In this document: piece after piece, positions 1-8,752 of the stretch
How the letters are laid out: each line of letters starts with the position of its first letter
Position numbering within the stretch: position 1 is the stretch's first letter
From: Pontibacter sp. Tf4
GTDB lineage: Bacteria > Bacteroidota > Bacteroidia > Cytophagales > Hymenobacteraceae
DNA: 64,000 nt
NCBI RefSeq assembly: GCF_014212495.1
Contig: NZ_JACKZC010000007.1
Coordinates: forward strand, 186,001 to 250,000
Direction: 5' to 3'
Program-made: the position numbers and the translations under genes
The notes under the pieces: model-generated
What the model saw: the letters and a program-made list of their open reading frames with translations, nothing else
What the model was told of the DNA's origin: nothing
Database searches by the model: none

Positions 1-1378
1 GTAATTTACTGAACAGGTATTCGCTTTTCTTCCGGCAGCTGGCTGCGTCTATCGGGAATTCACGGCCTGCTACTACTAATAATTTAAGCATGTATTTTGA
101 TCGGGCATCTTCTTTGGCAGTCAGGTATCTGGCAATATACTTTTTCATGCGCTCTGCTTCGCTCGCGATCAGGTTTGTATGCCTGTTATCCAGTGCCGTC
201 ATAAAGTCGAGAATAACACACCATAAGTTAAACCCTTTCTTGTCCTGCTGCACAACAATCAGCTTTTTCCGCAGCTTTACAGGGATTGAAAAACCATAAG
301 CACTCTGATACACCTGGTAAAAGATAGTCCAGCGCTCCTGAGCAAACTGGTTATTTTCTTTAAAATGCTTATTGTTGAAAGCTTCCAGTAATATTTTTTC
401 TGCCAGTTCAAATTTTTGTGCGTGAACCGCAAGCAGAAAGTAATTTTCCAGGTGCGCAAACCAGTTTTTGGAACCCTCAGGCAACTTTTTCTTAAGCTGT
501 TCCGCTTCCTGTATACCTAAGGCATAGTCCCCATTCTTCAGGTAGGCGTATACAAGCAGGTATTTGGTAAAGCTTTCTGAAAAATATGCTTTATGTATTT
601 TTCCTGCCCGGTAGTCGTCAAAAGTCTGGTTCAGATAGTCGATATAGGCAGCAAAATCGCCATTCAGCTCAAAATAGAAGTTCATGAGCTGATGATATCG
701 TCTGAAGACAGTATACAGATTAGTTTTATGCCAACTGGCCTTCAACTCATCCGTTACGTCCTTTAATGTATTAATAAGGCTGTTACCTGCATTAGCTCCT
801 AACTTGTACTCAAATTTGATATTATGGAAGAGTTCATCGGCTCTTTTTTCATATTCTGCCAATGTATAGAGTTCAGCAAGCTTAGAAATACACTCCTCGT
901 ACTCTCGTCTGTTAAATCCATGAATGGTAAGTATAGCTCTTAAAGCCTTATAAGCTTCTATCTGGCAATCTATCAGCTGAACCTCTTCCGCAAGTACCAT
1001 GGCCTTCTGAAGTTGTATTCTTGCCAGTGCAGTTTCACCGGTTACCCTGAACATGTTAGCTAATTGCAGGTAATGCCGGCATTCCAGTTCAGCACTATTC
1101 GATCCAAAACTGATCTCGAAACCAGAAAGATCGAGAAAAAGCAGTTGATTATAAAGTTTCTTCTTTACTCTGGTTTTAAGCATTTTAAATGCATTTGCCT
1201 TCGTAAAGTCTCCATACAGGTTTTGTATCAGCTCCGGCTCACTTTCGACTGCATTATCCTTTATAAGCTGGTATAAGCGTGTCTCAAGGCTTGAGCTATC
1301 AGCGTAATTGAGAAAAGCTGCAGTAGTAGATTTGCCTTTATTTTCTAATAACTCAACGAGTTTTGTAAGTTCTTCCAT
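1..1378 (-). CDS. TPR-like repeat protein, partial (C-terminus beyond window), paralogue of next gene
   Basis: An open frame runs from an ATG at 1378 to the left edge without a stop, about 459 residues, so the C-terminus is missing. I recognise no named family. The protein is helical and TPR-like, with stretches such as YLKNGDYALGIQEAEQLKKK. It is clearly paralogous to the gene just upstream: KMLKTRVKKKLYNQLL matches KMLKHRLKKKLYNALL, and NWFAHLENYFLLAVHAQ matches NWFAYMENYFLLAVHAR, in the same order. Only 2 bp separate its ATG from the stop of the upstream paralogue, so the two are surely co-transcribed. No signal peptide or membrane segment is visible, so a cytoplasmic role, perhaps peptide or protein binding, is the most that can be inferred. 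Confidence 0.8.
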   Translation of the reverse strand, partial: MEELTKLVELLENKGKSTTAAFLNYADSSSLETRLYQLIKDNAVESEPELIQNLYGDFTKANAFKMLKTRVKKKLYNQLLFLDLSGFEISFGSNSAELECRHYLQLANMFRVTGETALARIQLQKAMVLAEEVQLIDCQIEAYKALRAILTIHGFNRREYEECISKLAELYTLAEYEKRADELFHNIKFEYKLGANAGNSLINTLKDVTDELKASWHKTNLYTVFRRYHQLMNFYFELNGDFAAYIDYLNQTFDDYRAGKIHKAYFSESFTKYLLVYAYLKNGDYALGIQEAEQLKKKLPEGSKNWFAHLENYFLLAVHAQKFELAEKILLEAFNNKHFKENNQFAQERWTIFYQVYQSAYGFSIPVKLRKKLIVVQQDKKGFNLWCVILDFMTALDNRHTNLIASEAERMKKYIARYLTAKEDARSKYMLKLLVVAGREFPIDAASCRKKSEYLFSKL

Positions 1379-1380
1379 AA

Positions 1381-2862
1381 TTACACCCCCGCTTTCGGCA
1401 TTTCTTCCAAAATAAGCTCCCACAAGTGCTCATAAGGTACTATCTCAATCTCCGCGTAGGCATCACCCGGAGTCGGGGTCTCCATCAGCTTCTGATAATG
1501 CTTTGCTCCTTTAGCCCGACAGGAGGTAGCATCAAAACCTTCTGTTACGGTTAACATTAACAGTTTCAGGAAAAGCTTGCTCCGAAGACTAAAGGAGTCC
1601 TTCAGGTGCGTTAAAATGTATTTTTTAAGGCTTTCGATCCTGTATAACAGGCCTTCGGAGTCTCCTTTTTTCAGAAAATAAATAAACTGCAGTATAAGTA
1701 TAGCTACGTTAAATCCTTGCTTGTCCTTGCTATACTCGGTGATAGAAGTTATAAAGCTTTGGTAATTAAAGTTTTTAAGAACCGGTGCTGCAGGGTTTAT
1801 AAAGAACAGATACGCCGTATACAATTGCCACCTTTCCTTGGAATCGCTGGAAATTGTATTAAAATTAGTATTAGCCCGAACCCTGTGAAGCAGAATCACG
1901 GCCAATTCGTATTGCCTGGCATGTACAGCTAACAGGAAATAATTCTCCATGTAAGCAAACCAGTTTTTGGTTGTGATATCAAAAAGGTTGTAATAATCGC
2001 TTGCGTAAATTAACCCCTGCGTATAACTTTTGGCCCTTAAATGCGCATACACCAATATGTAAGCATTGTAGGCCATATCAAACCGCTCTTTGCTTATTTG
2101 TCCGCTGGCAATTTTATCGCTTGCTTCCTGGGTTACACTTATGATCTTAGAAAAATTACCGGTAAGCTCGTAATAAAGAATCGACGTTTTGTAATATGCC
2201 AGGAAGCTCTCAAAGGACTGTATTTCAGAAGCAATCTCAGTTAAGCGCTCAATAATCCGGGGCAGTTCTGCTAACAGCGCCTTTCTTACTTTAACGGTGC
2301 TCCTTAAGTGTGCTTTTGCTAACTGGTAAAAACTTAGGGCTTCTTTTTCTAAGGAAACAATCTTGAGCTGTTGCAGATAGGTGTTACGCTTACTGTTATA
2401 TGTCTTCAGGGTTCCCTGATTGGTCAGCGTGGACAGCTCAAGTTCGTATGCACTTAGCAGAAGATCATTGAATTGGTATTCTTGCGAGATAGCGATTGCT
2501 TTGCTACAGAGCGTGAGCACTAAATTGTATTCGGTCTGTTTAGAGAGCAGTTTGGCAATAGTAAGCAAACGGGCACATTCTACTTCCTTTTGCAACTGTC
2601 CTTTGTTGTTATCTATCTCAACGGTTAACAGCGCATTATAAAGCTTCTTCTTTAACCTATGCTTCAGCATTTTATAGCGCACATCACCCTGATCAGTGCC
2701 ATATAGCTGGTAAGCTGCATCGGAATCAGACAAGTATTTACCTTGTGTTACGCCCTGTATAAAAATACCTTCCAGGCCTTTCTGTTTATGCGAAATAGCA
2801 GTGGTCCCCGGCTTAGACGAAACATTATATAAAACTTTAAATAATTGTTGGATCTCCTGCAT
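1381..2862 (-). CDS. TPR-like repeat protein, first of a tandem paralogous pair
   Basis: A protein of about 493 residues made of helical hairpins resembling tetratricopeptide repeats; no catalytic motif is seen and I do not recognise the family. The longest frame starts at 2946, but the extra 28 residues are hydrophobic and absent from the paralogue. The internal ATG at 2862 gives MQEIQQLFKVL, which lines up with MEELTKLVELL of the downstream copy, so I prefer 2862. The downstream paralogue starts 2 bp after this stop, suggesting a tandem duplication within one operon. The pair is divergent from a small peptide ORF and a peptide importer at 3.2-7.3 kb. Function is unknown; a scaffold or peptide-sensor role is only inference. 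Confidence 0.8.
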   Translation of the reverse strand: MQEIQQLFKVLYNVSSKPGTTAISHKQKGLEGIFIQGVTQGKYLSDSDAAYQLYGTDQGDVRYKMLKHRLKKKLYNALLTVEIDNNKGQLQKEVECARLLTIAKLLSKQTEYNLVLTLCSKAIAISQEYQFNDLLLSAYELELSTLTNQGTLKTYNSKRNTYLQQLKIVSLEKEALSFYQLAKAHLRSTVKVRKALLAELPRIIERLTEIASEIQSFESFLAYYKTSILYYELTGNFSKIISVTQEASDKIASGQISKERFDMAYNAYILVYAHLRAKSYTQGLIYASDYYNLFDITTKNWFAYMENYFLLAVHARQYELAVILLHRVRANTNFNTISSDSKERWQLYTAYLFFINPAAPVLKNFNYQSFITSITEYSKDKQGFNVAILILQFIYFLKKGDSEGLLYRIESLKKYILTHLKDSFSLRSKLFLKLLMLTVTEGFDATSCRAKGAKHYQKLMETPTPGDAYAEIEIVPYEHLWELILEEMPKAGV

Positions 2863-3180
2863 AGACAGTAAAAAGTTTAACTTTGAACTCAATATATGTC
2901 CGAATAAACTCAGAACCCAAACCAAGGCTGGTCTGAAAAAATTCAACTATAGGCATATGTTCAAAATAGGCGCAGCCACTAAATGTTACATTTCATAAAG
3001 TTGCTGCAGGCAAAATAGCTAAAATTAGCACAATATATAAATTTTAGGCCTGACTATAAAGTTATATATAATATTTACGGAGATAAATCATAGTTACTTT
3101 TACTGCTTAATATTCCTTGTCAAGCCAATGATATCCTTTAATATTTGTCCTGATCGTAATCTCATTTAAATAAAATCGCC
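2863..3180. other. AT-rich divergent intergenic region
   Basis: About 320 bp between the divergent TPR-like gene and the small peptide ORF. It is AT-rich, with several TATATAA-like runs near 3030-3075 that could hold promoters for both directions, but I see no clean TAnnTTTG box, no hairpin terminator and no conserved RNA. The left 84 bp would be coding if the longer start at 2946 were used. Confidence 0.4.
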
Positions 3181-3354
3181 ATGATAGAAATTATTATTTC
3201 CATTATCCTGCAAATAACCACAATTTTAGGTGGTGGTGACGCCTCTAAGGATGCGCTGCAAGCAAGTGAAACAAAAGCAAAAGCTGAACAAACAAGCCAG
3301 CCTGAGAAACCAGAAGCAAGTGTTGATGGTGGAACTGGTCAGTGGAACGATTAA
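3181..3354 (+). CDS. Small hydrophobic-N-terminus peptide (57 aa), unknown
   Basis: The ORF has an ATG at 3181 and TAA at 3352-3354. The first 16 or so residues are strongly hydrophobic (MIEIIISIILQITTILGGG); the rest is polar, rich in A, E, K and Q, and ends GTGQWND. There is no basic N-terminus, so it is not a textbook signal peptide; it could be a small membrane-anchored peptide or a precursor with a GGG processing site. It lies 65 bp upstream of the peptide-importer lipoprotein and divergent from the TPR-like pair. I know no family for it, and chance coding is possible at this length, but clean start, stop and spacing favour a real gene. Confidence 0.45.
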   Translation: MIEIIISIILQITTILGGGDASKDALQASETKAKAEQTSQPEKPEASVDGGTGQWND

Positions 3355-3419
3355 TCTGATAAAGTTTTCCCTTTTCCTTATCTTGCTAAAGATTACTTTT
3401 AGCCAAAGGATTTTTTGAG

Positions 3420-5135
3420 ATGAGGAAGCTTTACGCGATTTTTTTAAGTTTATTATTACTTCTTACTTATTGCTCGCAGCCTAAGCAACAACCTGGTCAG
3501 GTTAGTGTACGCCTTGCATCTGAGCCGCATACGCTAAACCCTGCCAACTATAACGACATGGCTGCTATGCAGATCCTGAACCTGGTTTTCCAGAGTTTAT
3601 TAGGACCAGACCTGGAAGATGCACAGCTTAAACCTATTCTGGCTAAAAGCTTACCACTGATCGAGCAAAAAGACTCAGTAACATACATAACTTATGAAAT
3701 CCGTGAGGAAGCAAGGTGGACAGACGGTTCGCCCGTAACATCGGATGACGTAGCTTTTACATTAAAAGTGCTGAAAGCTCCGCTGCTTCAGAATGAACAG
3801 ATAAAACCGCAGGTAGCCTTTATACAGGATCTGGTAATTGACAAAGACAACAACAGAAAGTTTACGTTTGTCTGCAACCGCTTTACCCCCGAAATGGAGT
3901 TACTTTCCGGAGATTTTTTTATTCTGCCGGCATATTTATTCGATCCTGAAGACCTTCTTGCCAGTATTCCGGTAGCCGCATTGACAGATAGCCTTTCCAA
4001 GCTTGAAAACAATGAAAATTTAAAGGCTTTCGCGGCTCGTTTTAACACACCGGACTACAATAACAACGGAAAAATATTACAAGGTAGCGCCGGTTACTTG
4101 CTTCAAGAGTGGGTACCGGGGCAATCTATAGTTTTAACCCGTAAAGAGAACTGGTGGGGAAACAACACCTCTGCCAGCAATTTAACTGCCAACCCAAGCC
4201 GGATCGTACTGCACGTTATCCCGGAGAACACTACGGCCCTACTCGCCCTTAAAGCCCGCCAACTGGACGTGCTCAGCGATATTCCTGCACTGGAATTCGA
4301 CGAACTGAAAACAAACAAGGATTTTCTGGAAGACTTTAACCTGCACACCCCGGATTCCTATGCCCTGGTGTATGCCGGCATTAATAGCAGACTGGCCAAG
4401 TTCGCTGATAAAAAGACGCGCCAGGCCATAGCGCACCTGATAGATGTTCCGAACATCATTAAAGTTACCCAGCAATCGTACGCTGTGCCATCGGTTGGTA
4501 TTGTGCCGCCTTCGGTAAAAGAGTACTATAACACAGGACTTAAGCCCTATACCTATAACACTGGTGCCGCGGCACAACTGCTGCAACAAGCCGGCTGGCA
4601 ACAACGCACAAACGGTTGGTTCCGGACTGCGAACGGCAAAGAAGAACAGCTAACTATAACTGTTACCTATAAGGCAGGCAGCACCATGCTCGAAACCACG
4701 GCCCTTATCTTTCAGGCGAGCGCAGCCAAAATAAATATACCTGTACAGGTAGAGGCACAGGAAAGCAGCTTATTCTCTAAAAATTCACGCAATCATAGTT
4801 TTGAGATCTTCTTCAGAACGCTGACGGGTAATCCGTTTAACTTTAACTTCGAGCCTATACTTCATACATCGTTCGCTGAGACGGGTGGCACCAACTATAC
4901 CGGCTTCGGGAATGCAAAAACAGATGCGTTGATAGAAGCGATTAACCACGCTACCGATAAAGGACAGAAAGCGAAACTGCTGAAAGATTTCCAGAAGGTG
5001 ATGCTTGAGGAAGCTACTTTCCTGACCTTGTACTACCAGAAAGAGCGACTGGCCATAAACAAGCGGTTCAGCAACACCAAAGTATCCGGCCTGAAACCAA
5101 ATTACGATATAAGCGCCTTCCTGCTTCAAAAATAA
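3420..5135 (+). CDS. Peptide ABC transporter substrate-binding lipoprotein (family 5, Opp/DppA-like)
   Basis: This is the extracytoplasmic solute-binding component of an oligopeptide/dipeptide-type importer, 571 residues, normal for family 5. The N-terminus is a lipoprotein signal with lipobox LTYC (Cys18), so the mature protein should be membrane-anchored. The family signature WTDGSPVTSDDVAFTL is present near residue 100, and the C-terminal lobe ends in the expected YYQKERLAINK region. The permease genes follow at +7 bp and then with a 4-bp overlap, forming an operon. No ATPase gene is in the window, so the energising subunits must be encoded elsewhere. Peptide specificity cannot be read from the sequence. 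Confidence 0.9.
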   Translation: MRKLYAIFLSLLLLLTYCSQPKQQPGQVSVRLASEPHTLNPANYNDMAAMQILNLVFQSLLGPDLEDAQLKPILAKSLPLIEQKDSVTYITYEIREEARWTDGSPVTSDDVAFTLKVLKAPLLQNEQIKPQVAFIQDLVIDKDNNRKFTFVCNRFTPEMELLSGDFFILPAYLFDPEDLLASIPVAALTDSLSKLENNENLKAFAARFNTPDYNNNGKILQGSAGYLLQEWVPGQSIVLTRKENWWGNNTSASNLTANPSRIVLHVIPENTTALLALKARQLDVLSDIPALEFDELKTNKDFLEDFNLHTPDSYALVYAGINSRLAKFADKKTRQAIAHLIDVPNIIKVTQQSYAVPSVGIVPPSVKEYYNTGLKPYTYNTGAAAQLLQQAGWQQRTNGWFRTANGKEEQLTITVTYKAGSTMLETTALIFQASAAKINIPVQVEAQESSLFSKNSRNHSFEIFFRTLTGNPFNFNFEPILHTSFAETGGTNYTGFGNAKTDALIEAINHATDKGQKAKLLKDFQKVMLEEATFLTLYYQKERLAINKRFSNTKVSGLKPNYDISAFLLQK

Positions 5136-5142
5136 GTTCTTT

Positions 5143-6234
5143 ATGCTGCAGCAACCAGCCATAAAACGCTTATTGGTAGCCATCCCGGTTATATGGTTTA
5201 TGGTTTCGGCTATCTTTTTATTAAGCAGGCTGCTGCCGGGCACTTACGGCGAAACACAGCTCCTGAGCCCCGAAGCCGGGTTTTATGGTAAAAGCCTGCA
5301 AACCGACAGAACAGCAGCCTACCAGCAACTGCTGCAGCGTACCGGCCAGGACCTGCCTTTATTTTATATAAGCATTGCCCCGCTTTCGGAAGTACATACT
5401 GCAACAACTTTCTCCTACCTGGTGCCGGACCTGGAATGGCATGGCACCCGCAACCAGTATCACCACTGGGCTGCCGCTTTGCTTACCGGCCATTTGGGCG
5501 TCTCGTTTACCAATTCCCAACCTGTGTCAGCTCTTATTGCGGATGCTGCCGGCAATACTTTTTTAATATTACTGGTGAGTATGGTGCTAACGTCTGTTCT
5601 CGCTTTTTATGCAGGTATAGCCATGGTGCAGGATACTGGCAAAAAATGGCGCAAACCAATGCTGGCCCTGCTGGTGCTGTTGGATAGTATTCCGCTCTTT
5701 GTGCTTTGCCTGTTATTGCTTCTGCTGCTGGCCAACCCTGATGCCTGGCAGCTTTTCCCGGTGTTTGGCTTAGGTTTAAATTTACACGATACCCAGAGTA
5801 ATTGGGTTACTCAGGCCTCTTATATGGTATTACCTGTTGCCTGTCTGGTGCTGGCAAATCTCCCCTACCTTACCAATCAGGTCTATACTTCGCTGACAGG
5901 CACGTTGCAGGCTGGCTACATTAAAACCGCCCGGGCAAAGGGTCTGCCCCACGCAAAGGTTGTTACCCGGCACGCTCTCAGAAATGCCCTGCTACCCGTA
6001 ATTACTACCTTATCGGATATGTTACCTGCCCTGTTTGCCGGGTCTGTAGTGATCGAAACTATATTTGCTATTCCGGGCGTGGGGCGTTTGCTGGTGAGCA
6101 GTGTCCTTTCCCGCGACTTTCCGGTTATCATTGGCATTGTTATAGTTGTAGCGCTCATAAAAATGGTATCCCATATAGTTGCGGATGTAGCCTATAGTGC
6201 TGCCGACCCACGCATAAGAGCCCGTACTGCATGA
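5143..6234 (+). CDS. Peptide ABC transporter permease, DppB/OppB type
   Basis: Inner-membrane permease of a type I peptide importer, 363 residues. It has an N-terminal membrane segment, a long periplasmic stretch (about 30-125) and a C-terminal BPD_transp_1 domain. The cytoplasmic EAA-type loop for ATPase coupling reads GYIKTARAKGLPHAKVVTRHALRNA (given here in part: TARAKGLPHAKV), followed by IPGVGRLL, both typical of DppB. It begins 7 bp after the lipoprotein stop and its TGA overlaps the ATG of the next permease. Substrate is inferred from family only. Confidence 0.9.
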   Translation: MLQQPAIKRLLVAIPVIWFMVSAIFLLSRLLPGTYGETQLLSPEAGFYGKSLQTDRTAAYQQLLQRTGQDLPLFYISIAPLSEVHTATTFSYLVPDLEWHGTRNQYHHWAAALLTGHLGVSFTNSQPVSALIADAAGNTFLILLVSMVLTSVLAFYAGIAMVQDTGKKWRKPMLALLVLLDSIPLFVLCLLLLLLLANPDAWQLFPVFGLGLNLHDTQSNWVTQASYMVLPVACLVLANLPYLTNQVYTSLTGTLQAGYIKTARAKGLPHAKVVTRHALRNALLPVITTLSDMLPALFAGSVVIETIFAIPGVGRLLVSSVLSRDFPVIIGIVIVVALIKMVSHIVADVAYSAADPRIRARTA

Positions 6235-7295
6235 GAGCGTTCATCTCCGATATTGCTTATTTACTAAGGACAAAGTGGAGCTTTCGGTTGGCCATCGTGT
6301 ACCTGGCGCTGTTAACCGGGCTTGTCCTTCTGCTTCCTTTGCTGCCTTTGCCTTTTAGCCCCAACGAGCTAAACCTGCAACATGCGTTTCAGAAGCCATT
6401 TACTAACCCTACCTATATATTGGGTACCGACCAGTTAGGGCGCGATGTGCTCTCGAATTTACTTTGGGGAGCTCGTAACGGGTTATTCATAGCTGTACCG
6501 GTTATGCTTTTATCGGCTGTACTTGGCACGGCAGTCGGGGCTGTAGCTGGATATTTCGGAAACAGCAAATGGAAACTGACCTACGCACAGGTTTTACTGA
6601 TTCTGGTAACTATACCTATCGTTTGTTATTATCTGATCCATCTTCCGATGCAGGTAGTGCTTTATAGTTTGCCTGGTAAAGTTGCCGGCATGGCTATAGT
6701 TGCAGGCCTGGCACTTTCGGCTATTCTTTGGTTGATCATAAAACCGCTTTTAAACAACCTGATGAGATTAAGGCAAACGATAGCTATACCCGTTGATGGA
6801 ATTGCCCTGCGCCTGATAGAACTCCTGACCAGCATACCCCGCCTTATACTCCTGATAAGTGTGGCGGCTTTTGCCGGGCCATCCCTCTGGCTGCTTTCCG
6901 TTATTCTTATCTGCACGTTCTGGACAGGTACAGCCCGCCTTGCCCGCGCCGAAATGTTACGCATTGTGCAACTGCCTTATATCGAAGCAGCTATAAGTAC
7001 CGGCATGAAGCACCGTCGGGTTATTCTGAAAGAGGCGCTCCCAAATCTGCTGACTCCTGTCATTGTAGCCTTTGTGTTCGGGGTAGCCAGTCTGCTGGCT
7101 GTCGAATCTACGCTCTCTTTCCTGGGCATCGGGTTACCGGCAACGCACGCCAGCTGGGGAAGAACGATCTCCAGTATCCGTTTAAACTTATCGGCCTGGT
7201 GGCTGGTGGCCTTACCTGGGGGCTTTTTAGCGCTTACGGTACTTGCGCTGCAAACCTGTTCCTATCATTTGATACGGCTGTCGCAACAAAAATAA
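6231..7295 (+). CDS. Peptide ABC transporter permease, DppC/OppC type
   Basis: Second permease of the importer, 354 residues. Diagnostic DppC features are present: LGTDQLGRDVLSNLLWGAR near the N-terminus after TM1, the EAA loop around IEAAISTGMKHRRVILKEAL, and the near-terminal signature STLSFLGIGLPATHASWG. The start ATG overlaps the preceding stop (ATGA), indicating translational coupling. A central segment between about residues 115 and 170 is more hydrophobic than in typical DppC and may hold extra membrane spans. The operon ends here; 240 bp without a clear gene follows. Confidence 0.9.
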   Translation: MRAFISDIAYLLRTKWSFRLAIVYLALLTGLVLLLPLLPLPFSPNELNLQHAFQKPFTNPTYILGTDQLGRDVLSNLLWGARNGLFIAVPVMLLSAVLGTAVGAVAGYFGNSKWKLTYAQVLLILVTIPIVCYYLIHLPMQVVLYSLPGKVAGMAIVAGLALSAILWLIIKPLLNNLMRLRQTIAIPVDGIALRLIELLTSIPRLILLISVAAFAGPSLWLLSVILICTFWTGTARLARAEMLRIVQLPYIEAAISTGMKHRRVILKEALPNLLTPVIVAFVFGVASLLAVESTLSFLGIGLPATHASWGRTISSIRLNLSAWWLVALPGGFLALTVLALQTCSYHLIRLSQQK

Positions 7296-7538
7296 CATAG
7301 CCTAAATGTTACTTTTTACCGTTCCGCAACTATAGTTTTTCCAATACCCGATTCACATGTTACTTTTAAGATAAAATGTATACTACATAATACTCTTAAA
7401 GTATATAAAATCCGCTATTCAGAACCACCAGCACAACGCTTTATAACTATAATACAAGTTACAAAGCAGCTATAGCTTTCCTGTTACAGCATATAGGGAT
7501 TGGTTAATATTGTTACAGAAATCAAAATAACACGCTGT

Positions 7539-7787
7539 ATGGACCAAACTTATAGTCTGACCAAGGAAGCAGGCCAACCGAAAGGGAAAGCCGCTGCAAC
7601 GGCCAATAAGGCAAGCGAGCTGCCCGACGAGGCGCTGGAGTTTGCTACTATAGATGGTGGTGTAGTAGACTTTTATGCCTGCGAGCAGGCAGTTAGCAAC
7701 GGTGCTGGTATTTTTATTGGAGGGTATTTTGTAGGGGTTACAGAGTTTACGCAGTGTTATACACAACAAACACTGATGCGTAAGTAA
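7539..7787 (+). CDS. Hypothetical small protein (82 aa)
   Basis: I do not recognise this protein. The frame is open from 7500, but the ATG at 7539 gives a more plausible start (MDQTYSLTKEAGQPKGKA). The C-terminal half, ATIDGGVVDFYACEQAVSNGAGIFIGGYFVGVTEFTQCY, is glycine-rich and mildly hydrophobic with two cysteines. A good intrinsic terminator at 7834-7863 on the same strand follows, which supports transcription of a real gene here. No operon partner. Confidence 0.5.
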   Translation: MDQTYSLTKEAGQPKGKAAATANKASELPDEALEFATIDGGVVDFYACEQAVSNGAGIFIGGYFVGVTEFTQCYTQQTLMRK

Positions 7788-7833
7788 CCCGGCGTAACTA
7801 AGAATAGTTGTTGGTTGTTTGTGTTATACATTT

Positions 7834-7863
7834 AGCCCTGTGGTAATAACTGCAGGGCTTTTG
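7834..7863 (+). terminator. Intrinsic terminator after the small protein at 7539
   Basis: The stem AGCCCTG (7834-7840) pairs with CAGGGCT (7853-7859) across a 12-nt loop and is followed by TTTT. It sits 46 bp after the stop of the plus-strand gene and just before the end of the convergent minus-strand gene. Confidence 0.65.
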
Positions 7864-7869
7864 TATGCC

Positions 7870-8301
7870 TTATGCTGTGTAGATCCAGTCAAGGGCGCTT
7901 TCTCGGTCGGTAAAAGAGCGCAGGCTGCATCCGAAGTGTTGCTCCCATTGCATGTAACCAAGCAGACTCTCTAACACAGCCTGTGTGAACACGTCGGGCT
8001 CCATAATGCGGGCAAACTTTACGACCGATGACTGGCTGAGCGAAGGTAAAAAAGAATTCCTGATCCAGGACTGATCATCAGCGCCTAACGTGTTCAGCTT
8101 ACGTGTATCGGCAAGCAGATACCATGGCTCCCGCTCATCAATTACCTGCAGCAGATGGGTAAGTGATTCCTGCAGTTCTTCGGGAGATGTTACCATATCC
8201 CAATGGATTTCAATAAGATTTAACGGTTCGCTATATCGGATGGTATAAAAGGCACTATCGGATGTAACTGTTTCAGAAATTAAGGCGCGGTTCAGGATCA
8301 T
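7870..8301 (-). CDS. STAS/SpoIIAA-like domain protein (143 aa)
   Basis: The protein has the alternating beta/alpha character of a SpoIIAA-like or STAS-like fold: NLIEIHWDMVTSPEELQESLTHLLQVI, then PWYLLADTRKLNTL, then a C-terminal helix ending ESALDWIYTA. Such proteins in Bacteroidota are usually annotated STAS/SEC14-like and have no known partner. Single gene, convergent with the small protein at 7539. The window also holds a SpoIIE-type phosphatase at 12.7-13.9 kb, but nothing links the two directly. Function unknown; the fold assignment is tentative. Confidence 0.6.
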   Translation of the reverse strand: MILNRALISETVTSDSAFYTIRYSEPLNLIEIHWDMVTSPEELQESLTHLLQVIDEREPWYLLADTRKLNTLGADDQSWIRNSFLPSLSQSSVVKFARIMEPDVFTQAVLESLLGYMQWEQHFGCSLRSFTDRESALDWIYTA

Positions 8302-8540
8302 AAGAAGCTATTACGTAACAATTATAGCTAAATAATTGTATTGCTACATGATAATTTATGCTTATGTAAAGTATTTTAAGTTTTTGTTACCTTTTGAAGC
8401 TTTTCTCTATTTAAAACTATAAGCAAATCCCTTGATTTCGGCCTTAACAGGATCAACAGTACTCTACGCTGGAATTAAACTTAGAAAGGGGCAGCAAGGT
8501 TTAAAAGGGATACAAGTGTAACTCTGAGAAGTGTTGAGCG

Positions 8541-8579
8541 GAAACAAAACAGGCCCTTACCTTGTGGGTAAAAGCCTGT
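8541..8579 (-). terminator. Terminator of tRNA-Ser
   Basis: On the minus strand a 13-bp stem (8567-8579 with 8549-8561, two G-U pairs) and a 5-nt loop are followed by TTTTGTTTC. It ends about 16 nt beyond the tRNA 3' end. Confidence 0.75.
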
Positions 8580-8594
8580 CTGAACTATAGTTTG

Positions 8595-8682
8595 CAGAGA
8601 GTGAGGGATTCGAACCCTCGATACCCTTTTGGGGTATACACACTTTCCAGGCGTGCTCCTTCGACCACTCGGACAACTCTCT
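8595..8682 (-). tRNA. tRNA-Ser (GGA)
   Basis: Read on the minus strand, an 88-nt cloverleaf with a 7-bp acceptor stem (AGAGAGT at 8682-8676 with ACTCTCT at 8602-8596) and discriminator G at 8595. The anticodon loop CTGGAAA gives anticodon GGA. A long variable arm (TATACCC / GGGTAT around 8626-8639) and the T-loop GTTCGAATC confirm a class II serine tRNA. CCA is not encoded. A strong promoter lies 12 bp upstream and a terminator directly downstream, so it is a stand-alone transcript. Confidence 0.97.
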
Positions 8683-8693
8683 AATTGTGGCTG

Positions 8694-8726
8694 CAAAGAT
8701 ACGCTAATAAATTCTATAGTTGCAAA
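8694..8726 (-). promoter_or_regulatory. Bacteroidota-type promoter of tRNA-Ser
   Basis: On the minus strand TTTG (8726-8723), a 21-bp spacer and TATCTTTG (8701-8694) match the Bacteroidota consensus TTTG-N19-21-TAnnTTTG. The mature tRNA 5' end is 12 nt downstream. Confidence 0.8.
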
Positions 8727-8752
8727 CCGGCTTTAACTATAGTTTAACCACT

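Noticed and set aside
2863-2946. Longer N-terminus of the TPR-like gene with a hydrophobic segment
   Set aside because: Absent from the paralogue, which aligns from the ATG at 2862, so the extension is probably untranslated.
4785-5243. 152-codon minus-strand ORF inside the peptide-binding and permease genes
   Set aside because: It is antisense to two well-supported genes and shows no domain of its own.
8481-8696. 71-codon minus-strand ORF over the tRNA-Ser gene
   Set aside because: It lies across the tRNA and its terminator and promoter, so it is not coding.
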